Of a stretch of DNA of 64,000 bases, positions 45,901 through 58,640 are shown piece after piece. The DNA is taken from NCBI RefSeq assembly GCF_901000735.1, contig NC_081545.1, forward strand, positions 29,231,513 to 29,295,512, read 5' to 3'. Each line of letters begins with the position of its first letter. The first letter of the stretch is position 1. Below the pieces are notes generated by a model that was given only the letters and a program-made list of their open reading frames with translations, ran no database searches and was not told the DNA's origin. Source of the DNA: Corylus avellana (taxonomy: Eukaryota > Streptophyta > Magnoliopsida > Fagales > Betulaceae). Made by a program: the position numbers and the translations under genes.

Positions 45901-48900
45901 ATGCAGGCGACAACGTATGCAGTCAAAGGAGGCATTGGTTTTGGGGTTCAAAAACGCCCAACGCTTTTAAAGGGTTTTGGTGAATTTGGGAGACCAAGTT
46001 TGGGATTTCGAATGACAGATAGGACTGCTTGCTGCGGTCTACGCCTCGGTTCGATCGCTATGGAGGCCGAGCTCACCGGTGCGAGACTGGGTGCCACTTT
46101 CAGGTCCTCGGCCAAGCCCAGATCAGTGAAAGCTCAGGCTTCTGGTGTGTTCGTCACTGTCTCGACTGATTAGCTGTCTTTTCAATTTCAAGACTCTTTA
46201 TAGTTTTGCCGGGTCGTAGTTTTATTCTCCGAATTTACCAAATTGGCACAATTTTGGTTCTTTAATACTGCTGCTTGCTTCCTTTTTCTTGATCTCACGT
46301 TTCTACGTAGTTGTTTGTGCGGTTAACAACGAGAGTCAAACCTCGTACAAAGTTAACCTCATACAAAACTTACCCCTGTTACGGCTGCACGGTGACAGTA
46401 CTGACACTAAGGTTTCGATTTATTTGCATGAAAATGGAGACTTCAAAATGGCATTGAAGAGCCCCCTCCTGAGTCCATTGCTGCAGAGCCAATGGATTCG
46501 GTTGGATTTTCTTTTTGGGAATTGAAGAACCCCTTCTAAGTCCAATCTTAATAATGCTCCCATTATTAAGTTCGTCTCTTCGCTCAATGAACTATTTTTA
46601 CCTGACAGCATGTCATATTCATTACCAAGGAAATCTTGTTGGAATGTGGATGATACTGCGTGGCCTTAATTTTTGTTATGGATATGAGGAACTAAAAATC
46701 AATCTTGATTTTGCAATCCTAAATAACAAATTCACTTATCCCTTGAACCTTGCTGGCTCCGTGGCATCATTATCCTCTGGATCCATCACATCCTGTGTGT
46801 GCTTTATAAACTTAGCTAATCCGTACTGGTTCTATACAAGGACAAAGACTCAGATCACAATATGCTCTACTGTAGTTGTGTCGTGATCAGTCTTGACCCT
46901 TTCTCTTTCTTTTGGTATTTTAACATTGCATTTATAGGGCGTGATTTTTGAAAAATGTCTATATATATCTTATTTGAAAATGTCCCTCCAACATATCTAG
47001 AAGTTAAACATTTAGACATGGACCGTGATACCCTAGATTTTCAAGTAATGTCTATATTCTTACGAGTTCCCATATGAAATTGAGTTGCAGGTGATCTGGA
47101 GAATGTTGCTTCCACTGTGCCTCAGGGCAAATCTTCTGGAACAGTTTTGCCATATGTTGGTGTTGCTTGTTTGGGAGCTATTTTGTTTGGTTATCATCTC
47201 GGGTATGGCTTAGTTTATATCGCATATTGCATGCCCTATTAGAATATGTGTGAATTCCTAATTCCATGTCACTTTCCTACTATGTGGTCTATTGATATGT
47301 GCTGGATAAGGTGCTCATATGTTCTATGTAATTGAGCACAGAATATTTTTGGAAGTTCTGAGTTAATTTCGACATTGCTTTCTGTGCTGAAATGTCTCGT
47401 TATGTGACATATCCATGTTGTGCGGCTATAATGGTTTTCTACTCTTCTTTGATCGTGCAGGGTGGTAAATGGTGCTCTTGAGTACCTTTCCAAGGATCTT
47501 GGGATTGCTGAAAACACTGTATTACAAGGCAAGTGCAGTAATTTGCTTGATTAAAAATGTGCAGAAACTTGTAAGGAAACATGTTTTGTTCTTCTTCTTT
47601 TTTTTCCTGGTTGTCTTTGTTTTTCTTCCCCCTATTTTCCATAAATTAGTATCTCTTTATGTACAAGAAAGCATATCTTTGGAAAATTTAATGAAATATC
47701 AAATGTTGTCTATATCACCTTAGCCATCCATTTCTATATAAGGTTAAGTACCTAATACCCCCCTAGGGTTTACAAACTTTATTTTTACCTCCCTGTGGTT
47801 TCATTTTTATCACATGAGGTCCCTGTGGTTTTGATAAATGACCAAGTTAGTCCATCCGTTAGTTGACCGTTAGGAATTCCACGTGAACCAATTAGATGCT
47901 GACACGTGACACCTACATAATTTTTTTAATATATATATATATTTTTTTTAAAAAAAAAAGAAAAGGAAAAAAAATTGGAGGTGGCCCTATCTGGTCGGAT
48001 GGGGGTGAGCCACCCCCAGCACCCACTGGGGGTGGTTTCGGCCGCCACCTGCCCAAGGGGGTGGCTCTTGGAGCCAAGGGGGTGGCCGAGCCACCCCCAT
48101 CCGGCTAGATGGCCACCCCCAATTTTTTTTTCCTTTTCCTTTTTTTTTTTTTTTTTTTTTTTAAATACATTTTTTTTTTTTAAATTTTTTTAAAAAATTA
48201 AATAGGTGCCACGTGTCAGCATCTGACTGGTCCACATGGAATTCTTAACGGTCAACTAACGGATGGACTAACTTGGTTATTTATCAAAACCACAGGGACC
48301 TCCTGTGATAAAAATGAAACCACATGGGGGTAAAAATAAAGTTTGTAAACCCCAGGGGGTATTAGGTATTTAACCCTTCTATATATCAGAAGAAGAAAGT
48401 CATCTTTTCATGTTTTTGGAAGCTACGGTTGGATTATATATTGCTTCCTACATGCCTAGGTCATACTTATTTTGTTCTTTCTAAAGTTTCAGACTTTGTG
48501 AACTATGTTTATTTTCTTCTCATGATATTCCTGCTGATACTTTCAACAATGTAACATCTTGAGTAGGATGGGTTGTGAGCACGCTTCTCGCTGGTGCCAC
48601 TGTTGGTTCATTTACTGGGGGAGCATTGGCTGATAAGTTCGGTAGAACAAGGACCTTTCAATTAGACGCCATACCACTGGCAATTGGAGCATTTCTTTGG
48701 TCCGTCATCTGCCATTGAAGACAAGGCTGTGATATTTGATACATCTACTGGATACTAATGCTTTGTCTTACATGTTTTCAGTGCCACTGCCCAGAGTGTA
48801 CAGGTTATGATAATTGGCCGCTTACTTGCTGGCATTGGAATTGGTGTCACATCTGCGATTGTGCCACTTTACATATCTGAGGTAGTATCCTTGTATGCAT

Positions 48901-51900
48901 TTTAGGCACTGTGACCATGTGTGTATTTATATTATATAAATTTTTAGTATGATTTTTCCAACACTCTTTTAAATTGCAGATCTCACCAACTGAAATTCGT
49001 GGTGCACTTGGATCGGTGAACCAACTATTTATATGTGTTGGGATTCTTGCAGCATTGGTGGCTGGATTACCTTTAGCTGGAAACCCTATATGGTATTCTT
49101 TTTATTGATTTTTTTTTCTTTGCCCTTATAAGTTGTTTACTTCCTGCTATTTATGGATAACCAGAAGAAAGCATATGACAATTTAGCTAAAATTGCTAAA
49201 TAGTACTTAAGACATTATTAATAAATATCTCTAATAATATTTAAGGAGATTCTCTTGTTGAAGTAATCATTGAATTTTATTAAAAAAGATGGCCCTATCT
49301 CATTTAAAGTTGGTACACATTTTGGCTGCATATGAACAGATTAACGTTAGACCATGTGAGGTAGACTAATTCAACAAATGGCTTGGACCTTCAACATCTG
49401 TCTTGGATAACATATGGATGCAGAAATTGGCATGATTTTGCATGGTAAAGGTTATTTTTTCTCCTTCCAATGGAGATGTTAATAGCTGGTTGGTTGAGTA
49501 GTGGTTTTGTTTAGTTGGTCTAGCCATTACTTTAGGGCAAAATCAGTCTTGACTAGTAGAAGTTTTAACTTGCTTGGCAAGTTTACTGGGCTCAAATTTT
49601 GTTTATTTTGCAGGCATAACTAGTCTTATCTATATGATGTATGAGTCTAGTAGCATATTAAAAAAAAAAAAAAAAACTCTCCTTTTAGTTTACTGCTGTT
49701 ATGCCCATTTGTCGATGGATGCGTGATGCATCCTCTTTCAGTTGAAATGTGATGATGCCTAGGGACTGTAGTTTGATTCAGTCTGTGCATCTTCTTCTTC
49801 CTCATCCTCTTGATCTTTCCTTTTAACTTTATACTTCTATTTTTAGCCTCTAGCTTGTGTTTCAGCACCCAGATACTACCAAAAGCCATACCTTCTGTTC
49901 TTCTTCTTCATTTTCGGGTTCTTATTCATAGCCCTGGAAGCTTGAACCTACCTTTTCTGGCCTTTTTGCAGCCCAAAACCGTACTTCTTAAACTTCAACC
50001 TTAATGTTGAGTTTGTGTTTTAAATCATACAATTTCTACATTATGCGGCTTTAGCCATCAAGATTGTATTGAACTTGAAAATCTTGAGAAGCAAATGAAA
50101 TAGCGAGAACCTTGTTGAAGACTTATTATTAGGGCTTAGATGGAATCTTATCAGGTCATCATTATTAAAATCTGTAGAAGGAAAAGATATTCAAAATTCT
50201 GTTTCAAGGCATTATTTTATGATAATGCGTCCACTAAGCAAAATGCGCATGGACCCTGAAACAGAACAGAATTCATCGGAAAGGGGATCTCTAAGACTTA
50301 ACTAAAGATCTTGGATTTGATACCATCCATTAAACCTAAAAGCACTTTGATGGGTGCCAAACACTATAATTATATCAAGGCCATAAACTAACACTAACTA
50401 TATTCAAGAGTCGATTTACCGAGAAATAATTTGAAAGTTCTAGTTTTTAGCTTGAAATGTATAACATACAATATGTTGAACTAAACTAAATTCAGTCCAT
50501 GTCACCAAACTTTATAATTCCTTGACCCATTGACTTATATACAGACACAGGCACATGCACTTGCACAAAAAATAAAAATAAAAAAGAAGAAGGAGAAGAT
50601 AAAAGATAAAATAAAGAGCACAATAATAAGCCTATGTCTCATCAGCGTTCCTATGTAAGAACTGTCTTATCAGCATCCATTCAGGACTCAACTGATTAAG
50701 CTCTTGTCTGGTTCATCTGTTGAGTTTGTTCTAGTTAAGCACAAATCAACTAAGCCTTAATCTGACCTATTGGAATACTCGCTCAGCCTTAACAGTAAAA
50801 GTACTGTTTTCAAGCTTCTTTGTTGGTATTCTGCTTGGAAGAGTGCTTCTTGGTCATATTTCGTTCACTTGTTGAAATAATTCTTTCTTCATTATATTCA
50901 CTACTGGTGAGAAATGAATCCAAAAATCCATGGCTAAGAATTTAATTATTGTTGTCTATATGGATATATAAGAAATATCATTCTTACCTAGATTTGATAT
51001 TCTTGATATGAGTGTTTCTGTTCTCATGACCTTCTCTTCTTTTTTTTTTTTTTTTTTTTTAACATTTTATCAGGTGGAGGACAATGTTTGGTATTGCAAT
51101 CATACCCTCTGTTCTGTTGGCATTAGGAATGGGATTTTCTCCAGAAAGTCCTCGGTGGCTTTTTCAGGTTTTCTTGCATGACTGAGGAGTCACTTGTTGA
51201 AACTTCTATATATGCATTCTGACATGTTCTCATTCGGCTGTTGGTTCCATATATATTATTAAATTATTTGTTTATTCGGAAAGGTGCTTATGTAAACACT
51301 TCTATGTTGCAGCAAGGGAAAATTTCTGAGGCTGAAAAATCTATAAGAACTCTATTTGGAAAAGAAAGAGTTGCTGAGGTTATGCTTGATTTAAGAACAG
51401 CAGGTCAAGGTTCTACTGAACCTGAAGCAGGGTGGTTTGATCTGTTTAGTAGCCGCTATTGGAAAAGTATACCTGAGGCAACTTTGTTCCTTTAGTTACT
51501 TTCCCGCTTACTTATTCATTAATAATTTTATCTTTTGAGTGTATTGAATGATAATTTTTACTTTGCTTCATTTCTGGTCAGTTGTTTTTTTTTTTTTGTC
51601 TTTTGTTATAAGCAAGTTTGCTAAAAGATATATTCAAACAATACCATTGCTATAAGCTCTCTGATGCAAAATGGTAAAGCACTTATATCTGTGACATTTT
51701 ATGTCTTGCTGCAGTTGTTAGCGTTGGTGTAGCACTTTTCTTCTTCCAACAGTTGGCTGGTATAAATGCTGTGGTATATTATTCAACTTCTGTGTTTCGG
51801 AGTGCTGGAATTGCCTCTGATGTTGCAGCAAGTGCTCTTGTTGGGGCAGCTAATGTCTTTGGTTAGTTTTCTGTTAACTTTCTCTATGGAACCAGGAAAA

Positions 51901-52888
51901 TTTTGATCTCATATTGCGCATATTATGTTTTATATGACTGGTTTTTGGTCTTGCAGGCACAGCTGTTGCGTCCTCCTTGATGGACAAGCAAGGAAGGAGA
52001 AGTCTTCTAATCACAAGCTTTGGCGGAATGGTGGTTTTAATTTTAGTATAAATATGCTATTTGTCTCAAGTAGATGAACATGAATCACTTGATAACTTCC
52101 TATTGTTATCAAAAACATATCTAGGAATCTTGGAATCTGCTCTCTGTAGTTTCTTTCCGAGTCTTCCTACAAATTGGTTCTAATGTGTCATTAAGTGATT
52201 CTTCCATAAAATTCCTAAACTAATTATTTTTTCAATATCATTAAATGCTCCTATTGGGTTAGGGTTGGGTTTGAGTTATACCTAGTATAATATGTAATGT
52301 TACACCACTTGATAACTTTATACTGGAAGTCTGGATCAATATTTTGTCAAGTTTCTGTTAGATTACATGTCCTTACATGCTTATCATGCATGTAAAATTT
52401 CACATCAATTATTGGATGTCATTTAATATTCAATCCGAAATTCATGAATTCAATAGTTTTTAAAATATGAAATATTCATAATTTTGAAACGTTTGTGATG
52501 AGATGGTTCTTAATCTTTGATTATCTTAATATTAGACGGGCATAATCAATATGTGGAGATCATGTAATCAATCGGTGGGTCCAACAAAATATTGATCAAA
52601 TAGAAAGTTTTTGAGTGGTGCATATTGTCAAAAAGTTGCATAAGCTGTAGCTTGAACCTGAGCCATTATTATATTATTCACATGCAAATAGATTCATCCA
52701 AATTTGAAGATTATCTTATAACTGATAACTCTCTCTTTGTTCTCACTCTCCCTGCTTGTCAAGGCTGCTTCAATGTTACTTCTTTCTCTGTCGTTTACTT
52801 GGAAGGCACTGGCACCATACTCAGGCACCCTTGCTGTTCTTGGGACTGTTCTGTAAGTCAGAACTTCTCTTTATAGATTGTAAAGTGT

Positions 52889-52919
<31 letters not shown>

Positions 52920-53559
52920 TGGTTTTGCTCTGTTTTATTTTTTGGAGGGGGTGGTTGAGGGAGGTTGAAAAGCCAAATTTCATGATCTGGTCATTTCCAT
53001 TTATGTTTAATGTATGGCCTATGAAATCTAAACTTGGCTTCGATGCTACTTAACGCAGCTATGTATTGTCCTTTTCACTTGGTGCCGGTCCTGTGCCTGC
53101 CCTTCTTCTACCAGAGATATTTGCCTCTAGAATCAGAGCAAAAGCAGTTTCTTTGTCATTAGGCATGCATTGGGTAAGTCAAAGCATGTTGGCATATTCA
53201 ATTTTTCACGTAATTACTGCCTGTAGGCTGTAGCATGTTTCAATTTCTACTAATATACTTATTTATCAAAAAAAAAAAAAATCTACTAATATACTCTGTT
53301 TATTACCTTTCTTGTTTGTGAAGTTACTGCTCTTTACCTCTCTTTTAATTCTGTATGGTTTTTCTATACTATTCAGATTTCCAATTTCGTCATTGGCCTC
53401 TATTTCTTGAGCGTTGTGAACAAGTTTGGAATCAGCTCAGTGTATTTGGGATTCTCAACTATCTGTCTTCTTGCTGTCCTGTACATAGCCGGTAATGTTG
53501 TGGAAACAAAGGGGCGATCGTTGGAGGAAATAGAGCGTGCTCTTAACCCTGCAATTTGA
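45901..53559 (+). CDS. pGlcT: Plastidic glucose transporter (pGlcT, sugar-porter family)
   Basis: Thirteen exons: 45901-46144, 47091-47202, 47461-47528, 48567-48699, 48782-48881, 48980-49092, 51074-51167, 51313-51466, 51715-51861, 51957-52030, 52764-52852, 53059-53173 and 53377-53559. They give 541 aa in consistent phase, close to the Arabidopsis length. The product sits in the inner chloroplast envelope and exports glucose from starch breakdown. Residues 1 to about 85 are a basic, Ser/Ala-containing transit peptide. The major-facilitator core of about 12 helices carries the family signatures [58 protein letters not shown] and [12 protein letters not shown]. All introns are GT-AG except intron 3, whose donor is CAAG|GCAAGT. 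Intron 3 also holds a MULE-type MITE, and intron 6 is about 2 kb of repeat-rich DNA. Confidence 0.93.
47529..48566 (+). other. GC-AG intron (intron 3 of pGlcT)
   Basis: The exon ends ACACTGTATTACAAG and the intron starts GCAAGT, with acceptor TTGAGTAG. Phase and protein (VLQ-GWVVST) fit only this junction. AG|GCAAGT is the usual strong context of a GC donor. No alternative GT nearby keeps the frame. Confidence 0.8.
47741..48376. mobile_element. MULE-type MITE (636 bp) inside pGlcT intron 3
   Basis: Long inverted arms of about 200 bp begin AGGTTAAGTACCTAATACCC and end GGGTATTAGGTATTTAACCC. They are flanked by the 9-bp duplication TTCTATATA at 47732-47740 and 48377-48385. The core has GC-rich GGTGGC/GCCACCCC words between poly-A and poly-T tracts. 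A 9-bp duplication with long arms fits a Mutator-derived fold-back element. It is non-coding. Confidence 0.9.
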
Positions 53560-53826
53560 TTAGAATATCTTCCTAAGTGCGTGCGCTTAAAATCTCTCTG
53601 CAGTTCATGGATTTTGACCTTAGGAGTTAGGGCTGGTGCTCTGCTTCTCCTTTTTCTGTACGGTATTATCTGCTGGGATTCAAACTAGTGAGAACAGTGA
53701 TAGTGGAGTGTCTGTAGGGTTCATTTGTTGTGGCACTCTCAGGTTGCTGGGGCTTTGTGATATAAATAAGCATAATTTTGTCACTTGATGCTTGAATAAT
53801 GGCATTGAATAACTTGAGTGCAGGAA

Positions 53827-53914
53827 CATTGCTATGGAAAGTATGAATCTTTGTAACAGTGCTATGGAAAGTATGAATCTTTGTAACATAGCTGTGGAAA
53901 ATATGAATCTTTGT
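53827..53914. repeat. Tandem repeat, three units of about 30 bp
   Basis: GCTATGGAAAGTATGAATCT plus TTTGTAACA is repeated three times, the third diverged, in the 3' flank of pGlcT. Confidence 0.9.
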
Positions 53915-54754
53915 TAAGCTTCAAGCTAACCCTTGTAACATGACAAGCATGGTAGGCCAAAAGAAAAAGAAAAAGGATATGCATGGAGGAAAGGAGGGAG
54001 CATATGTTTTACCATTCGTTGCATGTTTCTTTTCCTAGTCATGGAAGTTGCAGCTAAAGCTAATAAAAATTCTGAGCATAATGCTAACCCTGGTAATTCA
54101 TTTAGAGAAAATAATTGTGACAAGATTTAATAAGTCCTCGACTCAAGAGTATGTTTTTTGAAAACTGATTCTTGTAATGCTAAAAATTACATTTTTATTT
54201 TTCAATGTTGACATATCTATCCCAAACGACCCTTGAATCAATTCTTGTTATAAAATAAAATAAAAATTCCAAAGATTGATTAGATTGATTGGAGCTATCA
54301 GATTTGTTGTTTCATACGGCACTAAAATTTTCCCACTGGATTGGTTGTTTCATAAAACAAGCACAAGGCACTAAAACTTCCAAAACTATCAAGAGGTTTT
54401 GGTTGTTTCATGTGAGCCGTCAAAAGGCGATAAAAAATTAAAATACACTGCTTTCCAATTCCTAAAAGCAACACATGAAGCCACAATAAATTAGATTTCA
54501 AAGAAAACCTTAGACATGAAGCAAAAGCGTGACATATTTAACCAAAAGTGGGTGCTTTCCGTATGTTCTTGGCAGCAGCTGATAGAGAAGGCGATACTCC
54601 TGATTATATAACTGGTAATATCAGCCTGCAGGTTGATGTTCTCTCAACATGCAGCTATATGTGCTAGCCAAAAGAAACATGCAAAGCATCTGCCATATCT
54701 TAGCTCAAAAGACCAGCTTCAGAGCGTTTCACCATTCCTTTCCACAGCAATTAT
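53915..54754. other. Intergenic between convergent genes
   Basis: This is the 3' flank of pGlcT and of the minus-strand gene at 54755. No gene seen. Confidence 0.45.
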
Positions 54755-57700
54755 CTACATGTTAGCTTTCCTTTCCCACCTTTCCTTTGTGTCAAGCCTG
54801 CCAACATGATAACAGAGGAAAAGGTTAGAAACACAAGAACCTATAATGCAACATTAACATCAAAGACTAAATAGTATCATGCAGGAAATGTTATAAAGCT
54901 GTGACTATCCAATGATTTTACAAGCATGAACACCCACAAACACAAACAATATAAGTAAGAGTGTATCATACCCATCCCCTTTCCCTTTTCCGTCATCTGA
55001 ATAGAAAAAGAAAGAAAAAGGAAAAGAAAAGAGTGTATCATACCCCCAATGTAACTTCTGGCGCTTCTTTAATGCAAGAGGAGCTGCTACATTGTTCTGC
55101 TTTAAGGAGGAACTATCTGTGTTATTGTGGCTTTCAGAGTTGGAAACACTTGACTCTTCAATTGATATAGTTGAGTCTGCGTCTACACAGTCTAGGACAC
55201 TGCGGTCTTTGCTGTGAGATTTTCCATTCCCATCTGCAATTCCTACAAAGATCTTGGACAGATTACAGAGACCTCCCACATGGTGAAAAAAGAAAAAGAA
55301 AAATGATAATGAATGAAACCGGAAAGTAACCTTTTGATTTCTTCTTAATCTTTGATTTCGACTTTATCTGTAAACGCCTCTTGTGCAATTCCTGTCATAT
55401 ACAAAAATTCAAGTTTTCATATGTTAGTACTGGGATGGAAAATTAATAAACAAAGGATATCAGAGAAGCCTATGCTCATACTTAACAAACTAAACCATAG
55501 AGCTCGTAAGAAAATGAGCAAATATCCCTGCAGACAGCATCTCCCACAATATACATTTCCATATTCATACAGAGGTTTTCATTCTGATTTTATATTTGCT
55601 GGACCTTTTTATTTTTTATTTTTTATAAAGAATAAATTATCAAAAGTAAAAGATAAAAGTTAACGCTGGGGAATATAAAGTTCTGCGCAAAAAGCTGCTT
55701 CAAGCCTTCAACCAGTCGAAAGCGTCACTATTCCGATCCAGCCATACAGTCCACATTAGAACCAAGGATGCAGCTTTCCAGTGAATGCATCTATTATGGA
55801 AACTCAAGCTCCATCCTTTCAGTAAACTCATGCGCCATTGAATTTTAATCACGTCATGCAAGCTGTGAAGAAGTGCGTTGGCATATGATAATAAGATGCT
55901 AGTTGTCACCTTGAAGGTCCATAGAACAATCAGCCCACCATTAAAAGAGATCCAGTTTCTCTTAACTCCATTGGTTGACAATACTCAATGGAACACCAAT
56001 AATAGAATCCACCGAGGCAAATACTCCAACAGTTGGTGATAGACGACTGAAACTTTGCACACAGAGAGTAACTAAACTAACTTAGGGCGAGAGAACCACA
56101 GGTTGATTACAAAACACTCTCTCTGCCTATTTTATCTCAACCTTATACTCCTTACAGCAAATGAAACCAAACTCCTATTCCAAAACAATCTCATAGTCCT
56201 TATCTTACTGCTGTAAACCAATTGGACTACTGCTCATCAAAGCTTATTGACTCCTACAAGGCTCTTCTAGACAAATCCTACTCTAAACCTGCCCCCAGAG
56301 GAACCTTGTCCTCAAGGTTCAAAGAAGGAATTTGTAGACAAATTATATCCACTAACCATCTCTTTCAATAAGGCCAGGTCCTTAAACAACTGAAGCTTTG
56401 TAGCATATAATTTCATCAAAAGTTCATGCTTTTGTGTCGCATATGCTAACTCATATGCATGCTGAATAACAATTAATCCAATCATGTGACGAGAAGAAGT
56501 ATGGGACCCTGTAATTTTGGGAATTTTTCCCTTAATCTTTTAGAGAGTTTCAGCACAAACTTGAATCTGTCTTCTTTCGCAATATCGCGACAACACATCT
56601 TTTTCCACAAAGGTGCTAGCTCATGCTCGAGAGTGTAATATCGCTTTCTCTTCTTCTTTCTAGCCTCTACCATTTCCGTGGAGGGAAGGCCATGCTTTGC
56701 TTTGACATCGGAGCCTTCTTTTCTGTTTAGTTTTCCTCCATCGGCTTCTTTGGTTGTTTCTCATCTTTGCAACATATGCTCAAAGAGTTGGCTCTGATAC
56801 CAACCGATAGATAACTGAAATTTGACACATTTGAAATTAACTCTACTTAGGGTAGGAGAATACCACAAGTTGATTATAAATAGTCTCTGAATACCACAAG
56901 TTGATTACAAATAGTCTCTCTGCCTATTTTATCCCAATCTTCTCTTCCTAATAGAAGATGAAACCAAACTCCTACTCCAAAATAATCACCTAATCCTAAT
57001 CCTACTGCAACTAGACTATTGCTCATAAAAGCTTATTTGGTCTTATATAAAAACTCTTCTAACATCAAAGCTTATTGACTCCTACAAGGACTCTTCTAGA
57101 AAAATCCTACTCCAAACCTGCTTCTGTCAATATCTGTAGCTGAACATCTTGTGGTCTAACAGATGGTGACAAATATGCTTAAAGAGTTTACCCAACTTCC
57201 CACCTCCATGTATGAAGTTAAAGACAATATATAATTGCAATTTTGTATTCCTAGGCAGAATATTGGTTACCAATTTTTTATTTTTTTATTTTTATTTTAT
57301 TCTATTTTTTGTATGACAAGGAAAGCTCCAAAGGAGAGCCACTTCGTGTACCCACCACTGTCGAATAAACCTCGGACATGTGGAAAGCTCCACACTGATT
57401 GGTAATACTTCATCTTCACCGGCAGGCTAGCCCCAAAGAATTGTTTGCACTCAAGGGGATTCGAACTTTAGACAGGATGGGAATGCCACCAAGACTAAGG
57501 TCCTTACCACTTTAGCCAACCCCTTGAGGTTGGTTACCTATAATTTAAAAGTAAAACAAGGGTAAAATTATATTTCAAAAAATATTCATGGGTAAAACAG
57601 AATTAAAAAAAAAAAAAAAAAAAAACGGTGGTAATTAGGTATACACATGTATAACACACAAAATGTATTATCCAACCTCTGATTACAACTAACCATCAAA

Positions 57701-58152
57701 TTTGTTGAGGACTGAAGCAATGCCATTAAAGTACCTCCGAAAGCCACAGACCCAATTACAAAACATGACAATTCCAAAGCTCCATCACACAAATTTACTA
57801 AAAATCACTGTTATTTGCATAGCATTTGCCTACAATTTTCACATACTGAAAGGCCTCTGATCATATAAAAATCACCCATATGATAAAACACAGATAAACT
57901 CACAAAAATGGTTACTTTATCTCCCCCATGAACATTAAATGGCTTGAAAAATTGCGCATAAATTGGTATTAAAAAAAAAAAAAGCGTAGAGAGGGAGGAG
58001 AGGTTGCGAAAGAGTACATGGAACTTGGAAAGCTGGGTTTGGGTGATGCCTCCTTTGGCCTTGAAATTGGGTTGCAAAGATGGGGTCGATGCTATAAGTT
58101 CTTCCCTTCTCTCGTCCTCTAGCTGCTCTTCTTTCTTCTTCTCCATGACCAT
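54755..58152 (-). CDS. Small basic plant protein, 145 aa, unknown function
   Basis: Four exons: 58152-58018, 55391-55331, 55242-55044 and 54797-54755, all in phase. The N-terminus is charged (MVMEKKKEEQLEDERREELI). A Lys-rich stretch LQIKSKSKIKKKSKG (about residues 52-66) looks like a nuclear-localisation signal. A Ser/Asp/Asn-rich middle follows, and the C-terminus LHWGLDTKERWERKANM is compact and reads like a conserved plant tail. There is no membrane segment or known enzymatic motif. It is probably a nuclear protein, but I do not know its role. An alternative start two codons in (58146) is possible. Intron 1 is 2.6 kb and filled with retroelement remains, which are described separately. 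Confidence 0.75.
55690..55990 (-). mobile_element. LINE reverse-transcriptase C-terminal remnant
   Basis: A minus-strand frame contains HWKAASLVLMWTVWLDRNSD, which resembles the W..A...LWTVWLERN segment at the end of plant non-LTR reverse transcriptases (the zinc-binding region). It lacks the catalytic domain and is a fragment in intron 1 of the 54755 gene. Confidence 0.6.
56037..57121 (-). mobile_element. Internally deleted Ty3/Gypsy-type LTR element
   Basis: Two diverged direct repeats flank an interior of about 500 bp: 56037-56292 and 56804-57121. Both contain CACA(G/A)GTTGATTA and CTCTCTGCCTATTTTATC. On the minus strand the interior begins with a perfect initiator-Met tRNA primer site TGGTATCAGAGCC (56802-56790). 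It ends with a frame reading NLEDKVPLGA (about 56327-56293), the usual C-terminus of a Gypsy polyprotein. Between them is a short basic frame (56673-56482). The rest of gag-pol is absent. It lies in intron 1 of the 54755 gene in the same orientation. Confidence 0.75.
57272..57529 (-). mobile_element. tRNA-derived SINE (about 258 bp)
   Basis: Read on the minus strand, the head carries an A box (TGGCTAAAGTGG) and a B box (AGTTCGAATCC). It is followed by a long tRNA-unrelated body and an A-rich tail (T-rich on the plus strand, 57275-57310). TTGGTTACC stands on both sides (57263-57271 and 57530-57538). It is a different family from the SINE at 40500, judging by the body sequence. Confidence 0.85.
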
Positions 58153-58236
58153 GACCTGTTTACTTGGATTTTCATTCTTTCCGTAGAAAGCTTGTCTTTT
58201 TCTTACGGGTAACCGGAGCGAGTTCTTGACCGACCC

Positions 58237-58640
58237 GGTTAAAAATCTTTTAATTTTTAAATCAAAATTAAAACAATAAAAAAATAAACTAAAAAGAGGT
58301 TACAAGGGGTGGCCTGCGATTTCCACGCCGCAGTTCTGGTTAGGGATGGCCGAATTGGGGGTGGGGGTGGTCCAGCCATACCAATAGCCAAAAAAAAATT
58401 TAATATGTCCCTTTGGCCACCCCTAAATCAAGAAAGAATTTTTTTTTTTTTTTTGGCCCTTGGTGGTGGCCGGGCCACCCCCCAAGGGCCTAGGAGTTGC
58501 TTCTGCCACTCCAAACCGAAGCCACCTTTAACTAGAACTAGGGTGGCCAACCACCCCTTGCAACTTCCTTTTAGTTTTTTTTTTAAATTTTTTTTTATTG
58601 TTTTAATTTTGATTTAAAAATTACAAGATTTTTAATAATC
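58237..58640. mobile_element. Fold-back element with GGTGGCC core (404 bp)
   Basis: The left arm GGTTAAAAATCTTTTAATTT continues with TCAAAATTAAAACAATAAAA and is mirrored at the right end. Both arms run into AAGGGGTGG and CCACCCCTT. The core repeats GGTGG/CCACC words, as in the MITE in pGlcT intron 3. No target-site duplication could be set with confidence. It lies just upstream of the start of the 54755 gene. Confidence 0.75.

Noticed and set aside
49647..49889. A basic minus-strand frame in pGlcT intron 6
   Set aside because: It has Lys-rich composition but no conserved motif, and the adjoining frames have stops. At best it is a fragment of a processed copy, and I could not identify a parent.
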